64,000 nucleotides of DNA, taken from the NCBI RefSeq assembly GCF_946415235.1, contig NZ_CAMKRR010000005.1:46604-110603 (forward strand), written 5' to 3'. Below are positions 1 through 8,606 of this stretch, one piece after another. Position numbers and translations under genes: made by a program. Origin of the DNA: an uncultured Ruminococcus sp. (lineage in GTDB: Bacteria; Bacillota; Clostridia; Oscillospirales; Ruminococcaceae). The notes beneath the pieces are model-generated. The model was given only the letters and a program-made list of their open reading frames with translations. It was not told the DNA's origin and ran no database searches. Every line of letters begins with the position of its first letter. The first letter of the stretch is position 1.

Positions 1-2
1 AA

Positions 3-644
3 ACAGTAACAATTACAGGACGTGATATGACGGTATCCGTCGGTAAGACCTATCCCCTGCGGGATAAGCTCATAAGTGCAGATGCATTTATAATGAAGGA
101 AGAATCCGCTCATAAGCCGGGGATATCAGACAGTCCTTCCGATAACGCGTTTCCGCCAAAAGATAGCGACAATTGCGGCATAAATATAGACATTTCGGAA
201 ATGTATGATAATTCCTGTGCCATAGTACTTGCAAATCTTGATGAAATAGTGTATACTTCTATAGACGGCAAAGCTTACACAGCCGAAAACATCAATGTTA
301 TAAGAGTTTACAAAGGCGATCTTGAACCAAATGACAGGATAACCGTATTTTTCGGCGGCGGCTTCATGCCTGCCGAGGAATATGCTGAGTTATACGGTTT
401 ACCTCCGATAGAAGATCAGGAAGAGTACTCCGTCAGAGTCGAGGGCGACAGCGGCGGCGAACAAAAACAGGGACAGACTTACGTATTCTTCCTGAAAAAC
501 AGCTATTATCCCGTTCCCGACGGAGCATTCGAGCCCACAAGCAGCGGAAATATGTCGGTTTATGAGCTTGAGGACGGAGTATGCACGGCTGTCGGAGACG
601 GACGCTCATACTTCATGATCTCACAGGCAGAAAACGGTTCCTGA
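3..644 (+). CDS. Hypothetical protein, 5' end outside window
   Basis: I do not recognise the family. The frame is open to the left edge of the window: codons upstream of the ATG at 27 read TVTITGRD with no stop, so the gene very probably starts outside and the ATG at 27 is internal. The visible 213 or so residues are acidic and Gly/Pro/Ser-rich, with a region (AIVLANLDEIVYTS) that looks like beta strands and a GGGFMP loop. No membrane segment is visible in the part present. It is followed by a short AT-rich gap containing CCGAAAAAATTTTTCGG, then a secreted dockerin protein on the same strand. An extracellular role is inferred only from that neighbourhood. Confidence 0.6.
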   Translation, partial: TVTITGRDMTVSVGKTYPLRDKLISADAFIMKEESAHKPGISDSPSDNAFPPKDSDNCGINIDISEMYDNSCAIVLANLDEIVYTSIDGKAYTAENINVIRVYKGDLEPNDRITVFFGGGFMPAEEYAELYGLPPIEDQEEYSVRVEGDSGGEQKQGQTYVFFLKNSYYPVPDGAFEPTSSGNMSVYELEDGVCTAVGDGRSYFMISQAENGS

Positions 645-653
645 AAAAATACG

Positions 654-672
654 CCGAAAAAATTTTTCGGAA
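654..672 (+). terminator. Weak AT-rich inverted repeat, possible terminator
   Basis: CCGAAAAA/TTTTTCGG forms a perfect but AT-rich palindrome a few bases after the stop of the first gene. It lacks a long clean T-run, so termination is only possible, not certain. Confidence 0.3.
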
Positions 673-764
673 TTCCAAAAAACTTTTTTGATTTTGTGTC
701 ACATTTTTCTTCCCCGATTCGTATATTAATATGGAAACGTTAATAAATGAAAGGAAGTCTTTTT

Positions 765-2156
765 ATGAAACATCACAAGCTTCTGAGCCTTATCCTTGCC
801 GCGGCGATATCGGCAGGATGTATTCTTCCGCTGTCGGCAAGCGCAGCTGTAACAGGTGACATAAACGGCGACGGTTCAGCGGATTCGGCAGACCTTTCCC
901 TGCTGCAGGGCTATGTTCTCGGAAAGGAAAAGCTAACGGAAACTCAGGTAAAGTCCGCCGATCTCAACGGCGACGGAAAGACAGATGTATACGACGTTGT
1001 GAAGCTGAGAAAAACTATCCTCGCTTCCGACAGGAGCATTTCCTTCACAGCTGTCTCCGACAGGCTGACAACAGGCTATACCGACGCTTTCAGAAAGCTC
1101 GGTACAAACGACGGAGGAACTGCGGTCACTTCGGCTGCCGAGCTGAAAAATGCTCTTTCGCCTTACCTGAACGAGACTCTCGTAAATAATTATCTTGTGA
1201 AGTACAACGATACATTCTTCGCAGGATCGGTACTCCTTGTAAAGCCCGTGTATCTTGCTTCTTCCAACTATCAGAAGAAAAAGATATACACCAACGCGGA
1301 CTGCGGTTGCAGCACGAGCTATGCAGGAACCTATACCACGAAAAATGTTACTTCCTACCTTAATATAAGAGCAGAACACTCCTACACCTCGGAATCCATC
1401 GGAAGGATCCCGCCCAATGCCATAATCCCCGTAAGCCACGGAAACGGTCAGTGGGCGCACGTCACCTATGACGGAGTTTCGGGATATGCAAATATGGACT
1501 ATATGCAGAAGGTCTCCGAACCTGCTCCGTCCTATGAATTCATTCCCGATATAAAAGTCGATGCAGTAAAGTATTCCGACGGTAAGCTAAGTATCACGGC
1601 AAGCGAGTACAAGTCCACCACAACAACGGATTTCGCACCCGCAATACTGATACAGACAACTATTTCCAGAAAGGACTACTATGCAGGCGGAACGGAATGG
1701 TCTGTTACGGTAACACAGCCCCCCGAGCTGAAATACGATTATCCCCTTGCCAAGGCCCGTCTTGACGCCGTAGGCTGGGATCTCCAGTCAGCATTCAAGT
1801 CGGCAGCTGCGACCACATATTACGGTCAGAAGCCGGATATGCCGCAGACCACAGACTACTCGCTCGAATGGTACGCTGATTACGGCTTCAAAAACGGCAA
1901 GGGCAACTGCTACGTTATGGCAGCAATGTTCTGTGAAATGGGAAGGCTTCTCGGATATGACATACATCTTATCTCAGGAAAAGTACCGCTCAAGGACGGC
2001 ACTATGGGTCCCCACTCATGGACTGAGGTAATAATAGGCGATACGACCTATATTTGTGATCCTGATTTCGCACATGAAACGGGTCAGAACGGATATATGA
2101 TAACATATGGTCAGTCAGGCACATGGAGATATGTAAAAGAACTCGTTATGGACTGA
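765..2156 (+). CDS. Secreted dockerin / SH3 / transglutaminase-like protein
   Basis: The ORF track starts at 747, but the ATG at 765 fits better: AAAGGAAG sits 8 bases upstream and the protein then opens with a clean signal peptide (KLLSLILAAAISAGCILPLSASA). Order of parts: a dockerin with two calcium-loop repeats (residues about 30-86), an unassigned segment, a bacterial SH3-like domain (about 195-250, YLNIRAEHSYTSESIG), then a C-terminal papain-like transglutaminase fold. Candidate catalytic Cys is in KGNCYVMAAMFCEMG (about 380), His in PHSWTEV (about 417) and Asp in CDPDF (about 432). In known families the dockerin binds a cohesin scaffold and SH3 domains bind peptidoglycan or protein. A cysteine-peptidase or cross-linking role on the cell surface or cellulosome is inferred. 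Likely first gene of a three-gene unit. Confidence 0.85.
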   Translation: MKHHKLLSLILAAAISAGCILPLSASAAVTGDINGDGSADSADLSLLQGYVLGKEKLTETQVKSADLNGDGKTDVYDVVKLRKTILASDRSISFTAVSDRLTTGYTDAFRKLGTNDGGTAVTSAAELKNALSPYLNETLVNNYLVKYNDTFFAGSVLLVKPVYLASSNYQKKKIYTNADCGCSTSYAGTYTTKNVTSYLNIRAEHSYTSESIGRIPPNAIIPVSHGNGQWAHVTYDGVSGYANMDYMQKVSEPAPSYEFIPDIKVDAVKYSDGKLSITASEYKSTTTTDFAPAILIQTTISRKDYYAGGTEWSVTVTQPPELKYDYPLAKARLDAVGWDLQSAFKSAAATTYYGQKPDMPQTTDYSLEWYADYGFKNGKGNCYVMAAMFCEMGRLLGYDIHLISGKVPLKDGTMGPHSWTEVIIGDTTYICDPDFAHETGQNGYMITYGQSGTWRYVKELVMD

Positions 2157-2172
2157 TCAAGGAGGATAAAAT

Positions 2173-3000
2173 ATGAAAAAAGCAATCGCAACTCTCACTT
2201 TCATCGCAGCCCTCACTCTTGCAGGCTGCGGAAAAGTAACCCCTGCCGCTGATGTTGAACCTGCAACAACAGCTACCAAGGCAGCAAGCATCAAAATAGA
2301 GGATACTACCTCGGCAGACAAAATGAAGCTCATAGGTGACAAAGCCACAGGAACTTCTGTATTTGCAATAACTGTTGACAACAAAACAGGCAAATCCATC
2401 AAGGGCTTTACCGTAAAATCGGGCTCTGAGGAAAAGTTCCCGAAAAATATGCTTCAGAACGACGATACGTTCCTGAAGAACGAAAGACGTATGCTCTACT
2501 ATGTTCCCGTAAACAGCGAGGGCTACGCCATCGGCAGCAGCGACGCCATCGCCAATGAGGAATACCTCATAAAAATAGATTTCAGTGATGATAAATCGGC
2601 AGTTCTTCACCAGTTCCCCTTCGGTGACCTTGAAGGCTGCGAGCTGCACCTTGACAAGGATATCGCCTATATCGAGTATACATCGAAGTCCGACCAGAAG
2701 GTCAGCACAAAGGAAGCCGAGACAATGATAGCTTCCGTGGAAGCTGAAAATCAGGCTGCAACAGAGGCTGACAAGGATGACGAGCCTGTATACACTCAGC
2801 CCGTTTACGATGAGCCCATATATACTCAGCCCGCAACAACTCAGTATATCGCTCCCGCAACAGCGTATATCGAGCCTACAACAGTCTACATAGAGCCTGC
2901 CACAGAAGCTCCCGCACTTACGGAAGCTCCGACCGAAGCTCCATCAAGTCCCGACGGCGGATGTATAGCAGGTCAGGGCGGCGGAGCACTCACATGGTAA
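2173..3000 (+). CDS. Lipoprotein with Pro/Thr-rich C-terminal repeats
   Basis: AAGGAGG lies 7 bases before the ATG. The N-terminus is a lipoprotein signal with lipobox LAGC (Cys about 19). After a short Ala/Thr linker there is a compact domain of about 140 residues (FAITVDNKTGKSIKGFTVKS) that I cannot assign. The last 75 residues are a low-complexity tail of Y-x-x-P units (YTQPVYDEPIYTQP, YIEPTTVYIEPAT) ending in GGCIAGQGGGALTW, which carries a second cysteine. Probably anchored to the outer face of the membrane with the tail reaching into the wall. The stop codon overlaps the next start (ATGGTAA), so it is likely co-translated with the acyltransferase. Confidence 0.75.
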   Translation: MKKAIATLTFIAALTLAGCGKVTPAADVEPATTATKAASIKIEDTTSADKMKLIGDKATGTSVFAITVDNKTGKSIKGFTVKSGSEEKFPKNMLQNDDTFLKNERRMLYYVPVNSEGYAIGSSDAIANEEYLIKIDFSDDKSAVLHQFPFGDLEGCELHLDKDIAYIEYTSKSDQKVSTKEAETMIASVEAENQAATEADKDDEPVYTQPVYDEPIYTQPATTQYIAPATAYIEPTTVYIEPATEAPALTEAPTEAPSSPDGGCIAGQGGGALTW

Positions 3001-4043
3001 ACAATCGTGTGCTCTATCTGAGCCGTATAAAAGCACTTGCCTGTGCAGCCGTTGTTGTACTGCATACATTTTTCACAGCCGCAAATTATGCGGCTGTTCC
3101 GTATCAGCTCAATACCATGTCCGCCGTAAGGAACTGCATGATGTGGGCTGTACCGTGCTTTGTCATGGCTTCGGGAGCACTTCTCCTAAACAGTAAAAGA
3201 ATACTGACATCGAAGAAGCTGTTCGGAAAATATATTCCGCGAATGGTGTTCGCACTCCTGATATTTTCGGTGATATTCTCGGTATTCGACGCCTTTACCA
3301 CGGCACATTATACTCCCGCACAGACCCTCGGGGACATTCTGAGCGATATATTCCTCGGCACAGGCTGGCCGCATATGTGGTACATATACCTCATGCTGTC
3401 AATATATCTGCTGCTGCCGTTTTACAAGATGATATGCGACCATGCGTCCTCGGCACAGATAAAATACCTGCTGCTCCTATACACGATATTCCTCTCACTG
3501 ATACCATTTATCGAGACCATATCGGGAAAAAAGCTTCCTTTCTATATATGCGTATTCAGCATATATCCCCTTTATCTTTTCCTGGGTCATGCACTCCATA
3601 CAGGTATCATAAAGCTGCCCAAGAACGCCTGCGGTATCATGTTCCTCATATGCACGGGTATCACAGCAATGCTTACAGTATACGGAATGTCCGTCGCAAA
3701 AAGCTCACCCGAGACAAGCAGCAAGATAATATCTCTTCTCGGAGTATACTCCTTCCCCTTATATATAGCGGCTTCGGTAGGAGCATTCGGATATATACGC
3801 AAGACAAGAAATACTCCCGTGCCTGTTCTTGATACAATAGCCGCAGAGCTTGACAGCTGCTCATTCGGCATCTACCTTCTTCATATGGCAGTACTGAAGC
3901 TCATATTTGCGGTCATAAAGTTCGATCCGTTCAAACACGGCGGAACTATAACCATAATAGGCATATGTATCATCGCACTTATTATTTCATATGCGCTGAC
4001 AAAGCTGCTCAAGCTCGTCCCATATTTTAATAAGATAATATGA
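2994..4043 (+). CDS. Acyltransferase 3 family membrane protein
   Basis: The start at 2994 overlaps the previous stop and has GGCGGAG about 8 bases upstream; the track start at 2961 would add 11 residues inside the preceding gene. About 10 hydrophobic segments span the 349 residues. The N-terminal RIKALACAAVVVLHTFF matches the first helix of acyltransferase family 3, which holds the conserved Arg and His; family members transfer acetyl or other acyl groups to wall glycans, teichoic acids or exopolysaccharide. The substrate cannot be read from sequence. The neighbours, a secreted SH3/transglutaminase protein and a lipoprotein, suggest envelope modification. A strong terminator follows 4 bases after the stop. 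Confidence 0.85.
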   Translation: MVNNRVLYLSRIKALACAAVVVLHTFFTAANYAAVPYQLNTMSAVRNCMMWAVPCFVMASGALLLNSKRILTSKKLFGKYIPRMVFALLIFSVIFSVFDAFTTAHYTPAQTLGDILSDIFLGTGWPHMWYIYLMLSIYLLLPFYKMICDHASSAQIKYLLLLYTIFLSLIPFIETISGKKLPFYICVFSIYPLYLFLGHALHTGIIKLPKNACGIMFLICTGITAMLTVYGMSVAKSSPETSSKIISLLGVYSFPLYIAASVGAFGYIRKTRNTPVPVLDTIAAELDSCSFGIYLLHMAVLKLIFAVIKFDPFKHGGTITIIGICIIALIISYALTKLLKLVPYFNKII

Positions 4044-4047
4044 CAAG

Positions 4048-4071
4048 AAGCTCCCTTTCGGGAGCTTTTTA
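4048..4071 (+). terminator. Rho-independent terminator
   Basis: AAGCTCCC-TTTC-GGGAGCTT followed by TTT, immediately after the acyltransferase stop; it ends the dockerin-lipoprotein-acyltransferase unit. Confidence 0.9.
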
Positions 4072-4089
4072 ATACACAGAGGTGCAGCA

Positions 4090-4827
4090 ATGAAAATCAT
4101 AAACAGTAACGATCACGGTAAGTTTATAAAATATGCGGAGGAAATTGATATTTGCAGGGTGTTTCCTCTTTCCATAGTACAGAGATTCCAGAGCGGAAGC
4201 ATATACACATCTGAAAACTGCGTTCTTTTCCGTCACAGGAACAACTTCACATTTCTCTCGGGAACTCCCGATGAAAATGAGCTCAGTGAGATACATGAGC
4301 TTATCCTCTCCGAAAACCTGAAATTCATCTGCAGCGATCCCTCACTGAGCGAAAGTATTTCTCAACTGGGCGCAGTTGAGCTAATTCCCCGTGATTTCTA
4401 CAGCTACCCTGCGGAGACCGCTCCCGAACTCCAAATACCCGACGGGTTTATAATCAGAAGTATTGACAGGGAACTTTTTGACAGCATCACGGGCAGAGTT
4501 CCGCCGTCGCTCTACTGGGACAGCTGCGAACAATTCAGCAAAAACGGTACAGGCTTCTGCATAATGCAAGGAAATGAAGCCGCTTCATGGGCTTTCACCT
4601 CGGCTGTCAGCAGCGAAGAAGCCGATATAGGCATTGAAACAGCCGAAAAATACCGTCACCGCGGGCTTGCTCTTGCGGCAGCTGCCGCTGTGATAAGGGA
4701 AGTTCTCCCCGACCGCCGTCCCACATGGACCTGTCAGCGCTCTAACCGCGGCTCTGCACGTATAGCCGAAAAGCTCGGATTTGTCAGATCGTCGGAGTGT
4801 GTGCTGATAAGAAAGCCTCTTCCGTAA
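4090..4827 (+). CDS. GNAT family N-acetyltransferase
   Basis: GAGGTG lies 6 bases before the ATG. The C-terminal 80 residues carry the GNAT acetyl-CoA fold: KYRHRGLALAAAAAVIREVL (the R/Q-x-x-G-x-G/A segment) and NRGSARIAEKLGF, the typical last helix and strand. The N-terminal 140 residues form a divergent half, as in the two-domain GNAT acetyltransferase group of Firmicutes. GNAT enzymes move an acetyl group from acetyl-CoA to an amine; the substrate here is unknown. It lies just downstream of a terminator and has no clear operon partner, although the small membrane protein at 4874 follows on the same strand. Confidence 0.8.
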   Translation: MKIINSNDHGKFIKYAEEIDICRVFPLSIVQRFQSGSIYTSENCVLFRHRNNFTFLSGTPDENELSEIHELILSENLKFICSDPSLSESISQLGAVELIPRDFYSYPAETAPELQIPDGFIIRSIDRELFDSITGRVPPSLYWDSCEQFSKNGTGFCIMQGNEAASWAFTSAVSSEEADIGIETAEKYRHRGLALAAAAAVIREVLPDRRPTWTCQRSNRGSARIAEKLGFVRSSECVLIRKPLP

Positions 4828-4873
4828 CAGCTCAGCCTTTATCCGCATATAATAATGCGAAAGGAGTGGTTTT

Positions 4874-5218
4874 ATGGAAACCGCCGAGATAATTGCCGTT
4901 TCAGTTGCTGCACTTCTGATACTCACCGAGATATTATGCCTTTACCTCTGCTCAAAGCTGAAAAGCAAAAACTGTCCCATGTGCATTATCATTCCCATAC
5001 ACAGGAATGACAGCAAATTCACCGAGCGCCTTGACTGTATAGGCTCACACATTGAGGAGGGCGACCCGCTCATAGGCAATGTGCTGCTCATGGACATTGA
5101 CGCAGACGAGAAACAGATACAGCACTGCATGGAGTTCTGTCAGCGCTATCATGCCGCAGAGATAATACTCCCGAAGGATATCGAAGCCTCAGTGAAAAAA
5201 CATTTGCATTTTGAATGA
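4874..5218 (+). CDS. Small single-pass membrane protein, unknown function
   Basis: AAAGGAGTGG sits 6 bases upstream of the ATG. The protein has 114 residues: one N-terminal membrane helix (IIAVSVAALLILTEILCLYLC) followed by a short basic stretch (KLKSKNC) and a small mixed alpha/beta domain (CIIIPIHRNDSKFTERLDCI, NVLLMDIDADEKQIQHC, AAEIILPKD). The alternation of strands and helices resembles a small Rossmann-like or glycosyltransferase-like fragment, but no catalytic motif is visible. I do not recognise the family. It lies 40-50 bases upstream of recD2 on the same strand. Confidence 0.7.
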   Translation: METAEIIAVSVAALLILTEILCLYLCSKLKSKNCPMCIIIPIHRNDSKFTERLDCIGSHIEEGDPLIGNVLLMDIDADEKQIQHCMEFCQRYHAAEIILPKDIEASVKKHLHFE

Positions 5219-5257
5219 ATTTATAGTATAATATAAGTTGAATGTTTATGTGCAGAG

Positions 5258-7489
5258 GTGAAAACGGTGGAGCATGAGTTTCTTCATATCGAAGGTACTG
5301 TGGAAAATGTGCTATACAAAAACGAAAATAATGGCTATATCGTTCTCGACCTTGACGCAGGAGGAGAGCTCATCACCGTTGTGGGAGAGCTCGGCGACAT
5401 TGAGGAGGGCGAGGGTCTTATCCTCGAAGGCAGCTATATCACCCACCCCCGCTTCGGCACACAGTTCAGCGCGGTATACTGCGAAAGAAAGCTCCCCGAA
5501 AGTGTGGTAAACATAGAAAAGTATCTCGCCTCGGGAGCTGTCAAGGGCATAGGTCCCGGACTTGCAAAGAAGATAGTTGAGGTTTTCGGCGACCGCACTC
5601 TCGATATCATGGAGAACGCACCCTTCAGACTTGCTGAGATAAAGGGTATATCTCCAAAGAAGTGTGACGAGATAGCGGCAGAAGCGCAGAAGCTGTTCTG
5701 CCTGCGTAACCTTATGTCGTTTCTGTCACAGTACGAGGTCAAATCCCGATTTGCCATGAACACCTACAGAAAGTACGGCTCAGACGCCATGACGCTGCTT
5801 CGGGTAAATCCCTATCTGCTCTGCGGAGAGTACATAGACCTTGAATTCGCAAAGGCTGACACCATAGCCCACGATATGCACATCGCCCGCAACGACAGCA
5901 AGCGCATCATTGCGGGAGTTCAGTACATACTCCGCGCAAACGGCGGCATAGGCCACACCTGTCTCCCCCTCGAAGTGCTTGCAAAGAAAACTCAGGACAC
6001 TCTCGGAGTATCGGAAAGCGATTTCTACAGCGCATACAACGCTGCACTTGACGATGACGAGCTCTTTGAGTATATCAAGGGCGATATCGAGTTCGTGTAT
6101 CTCCCCGATTATTTCTACGCCGAGAGCTTCATTGCTGACAGGATACATATACTGAAGGACTTCTCCTCTCCCGAGGACTTCGATTATGGCACCCTCATAG
6201 ATATCGAGGAAGAGGAGCATAACATAAAATACGAAAAGCTCCAGCGGCAGGCAATAACCACCGCTGTCTCACGGGGACTTATGGTGCTTACGGGCGGTCC
6301 CGGTACAGGAAAGACCACGACCCTTAACGCTATCATTTCCATATTTGAGAAGCGGGGCATGAAGGTGCTCCTTGCAGCTCCCACAGGCAGAGCCGCAAAG
6401 CGTATGTCGGACCTGGCTGGCTGTGAAGCCAAAACGATACACCGTCTGCTCGAAGTCGTATACGACTCGGGCGACAGGCTCACATTTGCTCATAACGAGA
6501 ATAATCCCCTTGACTGCGACGTACTTATCATAGACGAGATGTCAATGGTTGACGTTGTGCTCTTTGAGAAGCTGCTCCGTGCCGTAAGGCTTGGGTGCAG
6601 GCTCATAATGGTGGGCGACAGCGACCAGCTGCCCTCAGTAGGCGCAGGAAATCTGCTTGGCGATATCATCGACAGCGGCATAGTTCCCGTTACCGAGCTG
6701 AAAGAGATATTCCGACAGGCTCAGCAGAGCTGCATAGTCACAAACGCACATAAGATAGTCGCAGGAGAATATCCCGACCTTACCCGCAAGGACAGCGACT
6801 TTTTCTTTTTCAAACGCAGCGACTATCAGCAGGCTTTGCAGCTCATAACTGACCTTGCAAAGACAAGGCTTCCCAAAGCGTATAACTACTCCCCCACCGA
6901 GGATATACAGGTGCTCACACCGTCAAGGAAGGGCGTTACAGGAACGGTAGAGCTCAACAAGCTCTTACAGGCGGAGCTCAATCCTCCCGCTAAAAACAAG
7001 CAGGAGAAAAAGGGCTACGTATACACCTACCGCGAGGGCGACAAGGTCATGCAGACGCGGAACAACTACGACATAACGTGGTCAAAGGACGGCGAACAGG
7101 GCGCAGGGATATTCAACGGAGATATCGGCCGTATCATAAGCATTGACAACAGAAGCTCCCTTGCAGTCATAGACTTTGACGGCAGAAAGGCTACCTACAC
7201 CTTCGACCTTCTGTCTCAGGTAGACCTTGCCTACGCAGTGACCGTACATAAAAGTCAGGGCTGCGAATTTGAAGCGGTCATACTCCCCATAATGGGCGGC
7301 TTTGATAAGCTGTGCTACAGAAATCTCCTGTACACGGCAGTTACAAGAGCAAAAAAGCTCCTCATAATCATCGGAAGTGAGGAGAATATATATAAAATGG
7401 TAGACAACAACAAGCGCACGCGGCGTTATACCTGCCTGCGCCATATGCTCACAGGGCCTGCAAAGACAAGCTCCCCCTTTGAGCAGTGA
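5258..7489 (+). CDS. recD2: RecD2-type ATP-dependent DNA helicase
   Basis: A 5'-3' superfamily 1B helicase of the RecD2 (RecD-like, RecBC-independent) type. Visible in order: an N-terminal OB-like region (EGTVENVLYKNENNGYIVL), helix-hairpin-helix segments (SGAVKGIGPGLAKKIVE), Walker A GGPGTGKTTT (about 346), Walker B VLIIDEMSMVD (about 421), motif III GDSDQLPSVGAGNLLGD, then the C-terminal UvrD-like motifs VTVHKSQGCEFEAV and YTAVTRAKK. The 743-residue length is normal. The track start is GTG 5258; GTG 5267 is a good alternative because AGAGGTGA lies 5 bases before it. Family members act in DNA repair and replication-fork processing. Not next to recB or recC here. Confidence 0.95.
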   Translation: MKTVEHEFLHIEGTVENVLYKNENNGYIVLDLDAGGELITVVGELGDIEEGEGLILEGSYITHPRFGTQFSAVYCERKLPESVVNIEKYLASGAVKGIGPGLAKKIVEVFGDRTLDIMENAPFRLAEIKGISPKKCDEIAAEAQKLFCLRNLMSFLSQYEVKSRFAMNTYRKYGSDAMTLLRVNPYLLCGEYIDLEFAKADTIAHDMHIARNDSKRIIAGVQYILRANGGIGHTCLPLEVLAKKTQDTLGVSESDFYSAYNAALDDDELFEYIKGDIEFVYLPDYFYAESFIADRIHILKDFSSPEDFDYGTLIDIEEEEHNIKYEKLQRQAITTAVSRGLMVLTGGPGTGKTTTLNAIISIFEKRGMKVLLAAPTGRAAKRMSDLAGCEAKTIHRLLEVVYDSGDRLTFAHNENNPLDCDVLIIDEMSMVDVVLFEKLLRAVRLGCRLIMVGDSDQLPSVGAGNLLGDIIDSGIVPVTELKEIFRQAQQSCIVTNAHKIVAGEYPDLTRKDSDFFFFKRSDYQQALQLITDLAKTRLPKAYNYSPTEDIQVLTPSRKGVTGTVELNKLLQAELNPPAKNKQEKKGYVYTYREGDKVMQTRNNYDITWSKDGEQGAGIFNGDIGRIISIDNRSSLAVIDFDGRKATYTFDLLSQVDLAYAVTVHKSQGCEFEAVILPIMGGFDKLCYRNLLYTAVTRAKKLLIIIGSEENIYKMVDNNKRTRRYTCLRHMLTGPAKTSSPFEQ

Positions 7490-7504
7490 GAAAGGAAAAT
7501 AAAA

Positions 7505-8524
7505 ATGGCAAATACTGATATCGGAATCGACCTCGGTACTTCAAATATCGTTATGACTATGGGAAACAAGGGCGTTGTCCTCAGCGAACCCTCAGTCATA
7601 GCCTACAACACAAGAACCGAAAGAGTCCTTGCAGTCGGAAAGGAAGCCTATGAGATGATAGGAAGAAATCCCGACTATATCGCAGTAAGACGTCCCATAA
7701 GCGAGGGAGTCATCTCCGACGACGACCTTACCCACAGCATGATACGCGAGTTCATCATAAAGGTAACGGGGAAGCAGCTCATGAAGCCCCGTATCGTTAT
7801 CTGTATCCCCTCATTCATTACGGATATAGAGAGCCGTGCTGTTGTTGAAGCCGCAAAGAGCGCAGGTTCAAGGCAGGTATACCTCATACAGGAGCCCATT
7901 GCGGCAATGATAGGCGCAGGAGTGAACATAACAAAGGCAAAGGGACACATGATAGTTGATATCGGCGGCGGCACCACAGACGTAGCTATCGTTTCCATGA
8001 ACGGAGTTGTAAGGTCTCATACGGTCAAGGTGGCAGGCAATGCCATTGACCGTTCCATAATCAAGTATATGCAGAACAAGTACAAGCTACTCATCGGTGA
8101 AAGGACTGCCGAAAAGGTAAAGATAGAGCTGTGCAACCTCTACGACCCCAGCGACGAGGTGACCTATATCGTCAAGGGCAGAAGTCTTCTCAAGGGACTT
8201 CCCGCACAGGTGCTTCTCAGCGAAACAGAGCTTTTTGAGGCTATAGAGGACGATACCTTTGCTATCATGGAGGCTATCAGAAAGGTACTGGAGGAAGCTC
8301 CTCCCGAGCTGGTGGGCGATATCTACGACAACGGACTTCTCCTTACGGGCGGCGGAGCGCTTCTCGGCGGACTCACTCAGCTCATAAAGCGTACTCTCGG
8401 CATTAACTGCAATATCGCCAAGGACTCCATTAACTGCGTGGCAAAGGGCACAGGCATGGCATTCGGAAGAATGACCACTCTCCTTGACGGCTTTGAAGCT
8501 GCTACGGTATATAAATACAGATAA
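7505..8524 (+). CDS. mreB: Rod shape-determining actin homologue MreB/Mbl
   Basis: A bacterial actin. The nucleotide-binding motifs are all visible: phosphate 1 IGIDLGTSN (residues 6-14), phosphate 2 DIGGGTTDVA (about 152) and the adenosine motif LLTGGGALLGG (about 279). The length of 339 residues is typical. MreB forms membrane-bound filaments that direct lateral wall synthesis. It is not beside mreC/mreD here; it stands 15 bases after recD2 with AAAGGAA as ribosome binding site and ends before a bidirectional terminator. Whether it is MreB, Mbl or MreBH cannot be settled without a tree. Confidence 0.93.
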   Translation: MANTDIGIDLGTSNIVMTMGNKGVVLSEPSVIAYNTRTERVLAVGKEAYEMIGRNPDYIAVRRPISEGVISDDDLTHSMIREFIIKVTGKQLMKPRIVICIPSFITDIESRAVVEAAKSAGSRQVYLIQEPIAAMIGAGVNITKAKGHMIVDIGGGTTDVAIVSMNGVVRSHTVKVAGNAIDRSIIKYMQNKYKLLIGERTAEKVKIELCNLYDPSDEVTYIVKGRSLLKGLPAQVLLSETELFEAIEDDTFAIMEAIRKVLEEAPPELVGDIYDNGLLLTGGGALLGGLTQLIKRTLGINCNIAKDSINCVAKGTGMAFGRMTTLLDGFEAATVYKYR

Positions 8525-8530
8525 GCAATC

Positions 8531-8557
8531 GCGGGCGCACAGTGTGCGCCCCTACAA
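8531..8557. repeat. GC-rich hairpin repeat, copy A
   Basis: GGGCGCAC-AGT-GTGCGCCC forms an 8-bp perfect stem. Read on the minus strand as GTAGGGGCG...CGCCCGCGATT it matches the layout of the hairpin at 36924-36957 (GCAGGGGCG...CGCCCAGCGGATT), suggesting a dispersed intergenic repeat family. Confidence 0.5.
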
Positions 8558-8564
8558 ATATCAA

Positions 8565-8588
8565 AAGGGCGGAAAAAATCCGCCCTTG
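8565..8588. terminator. Bidirectional terminator between mreB and mrp
   Basis: AAGGGCGG-AAAAAAT-CCGCCCTT lies between the convergent mreB and mrp genes. The minus-strand side is followed by TTTTGAT, so it fits mrp best; it may also end mreB transcripts. Confidence 0.75.
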
Positions 8589-8606
8589 TTAATTACTATG
8601 CACTTA

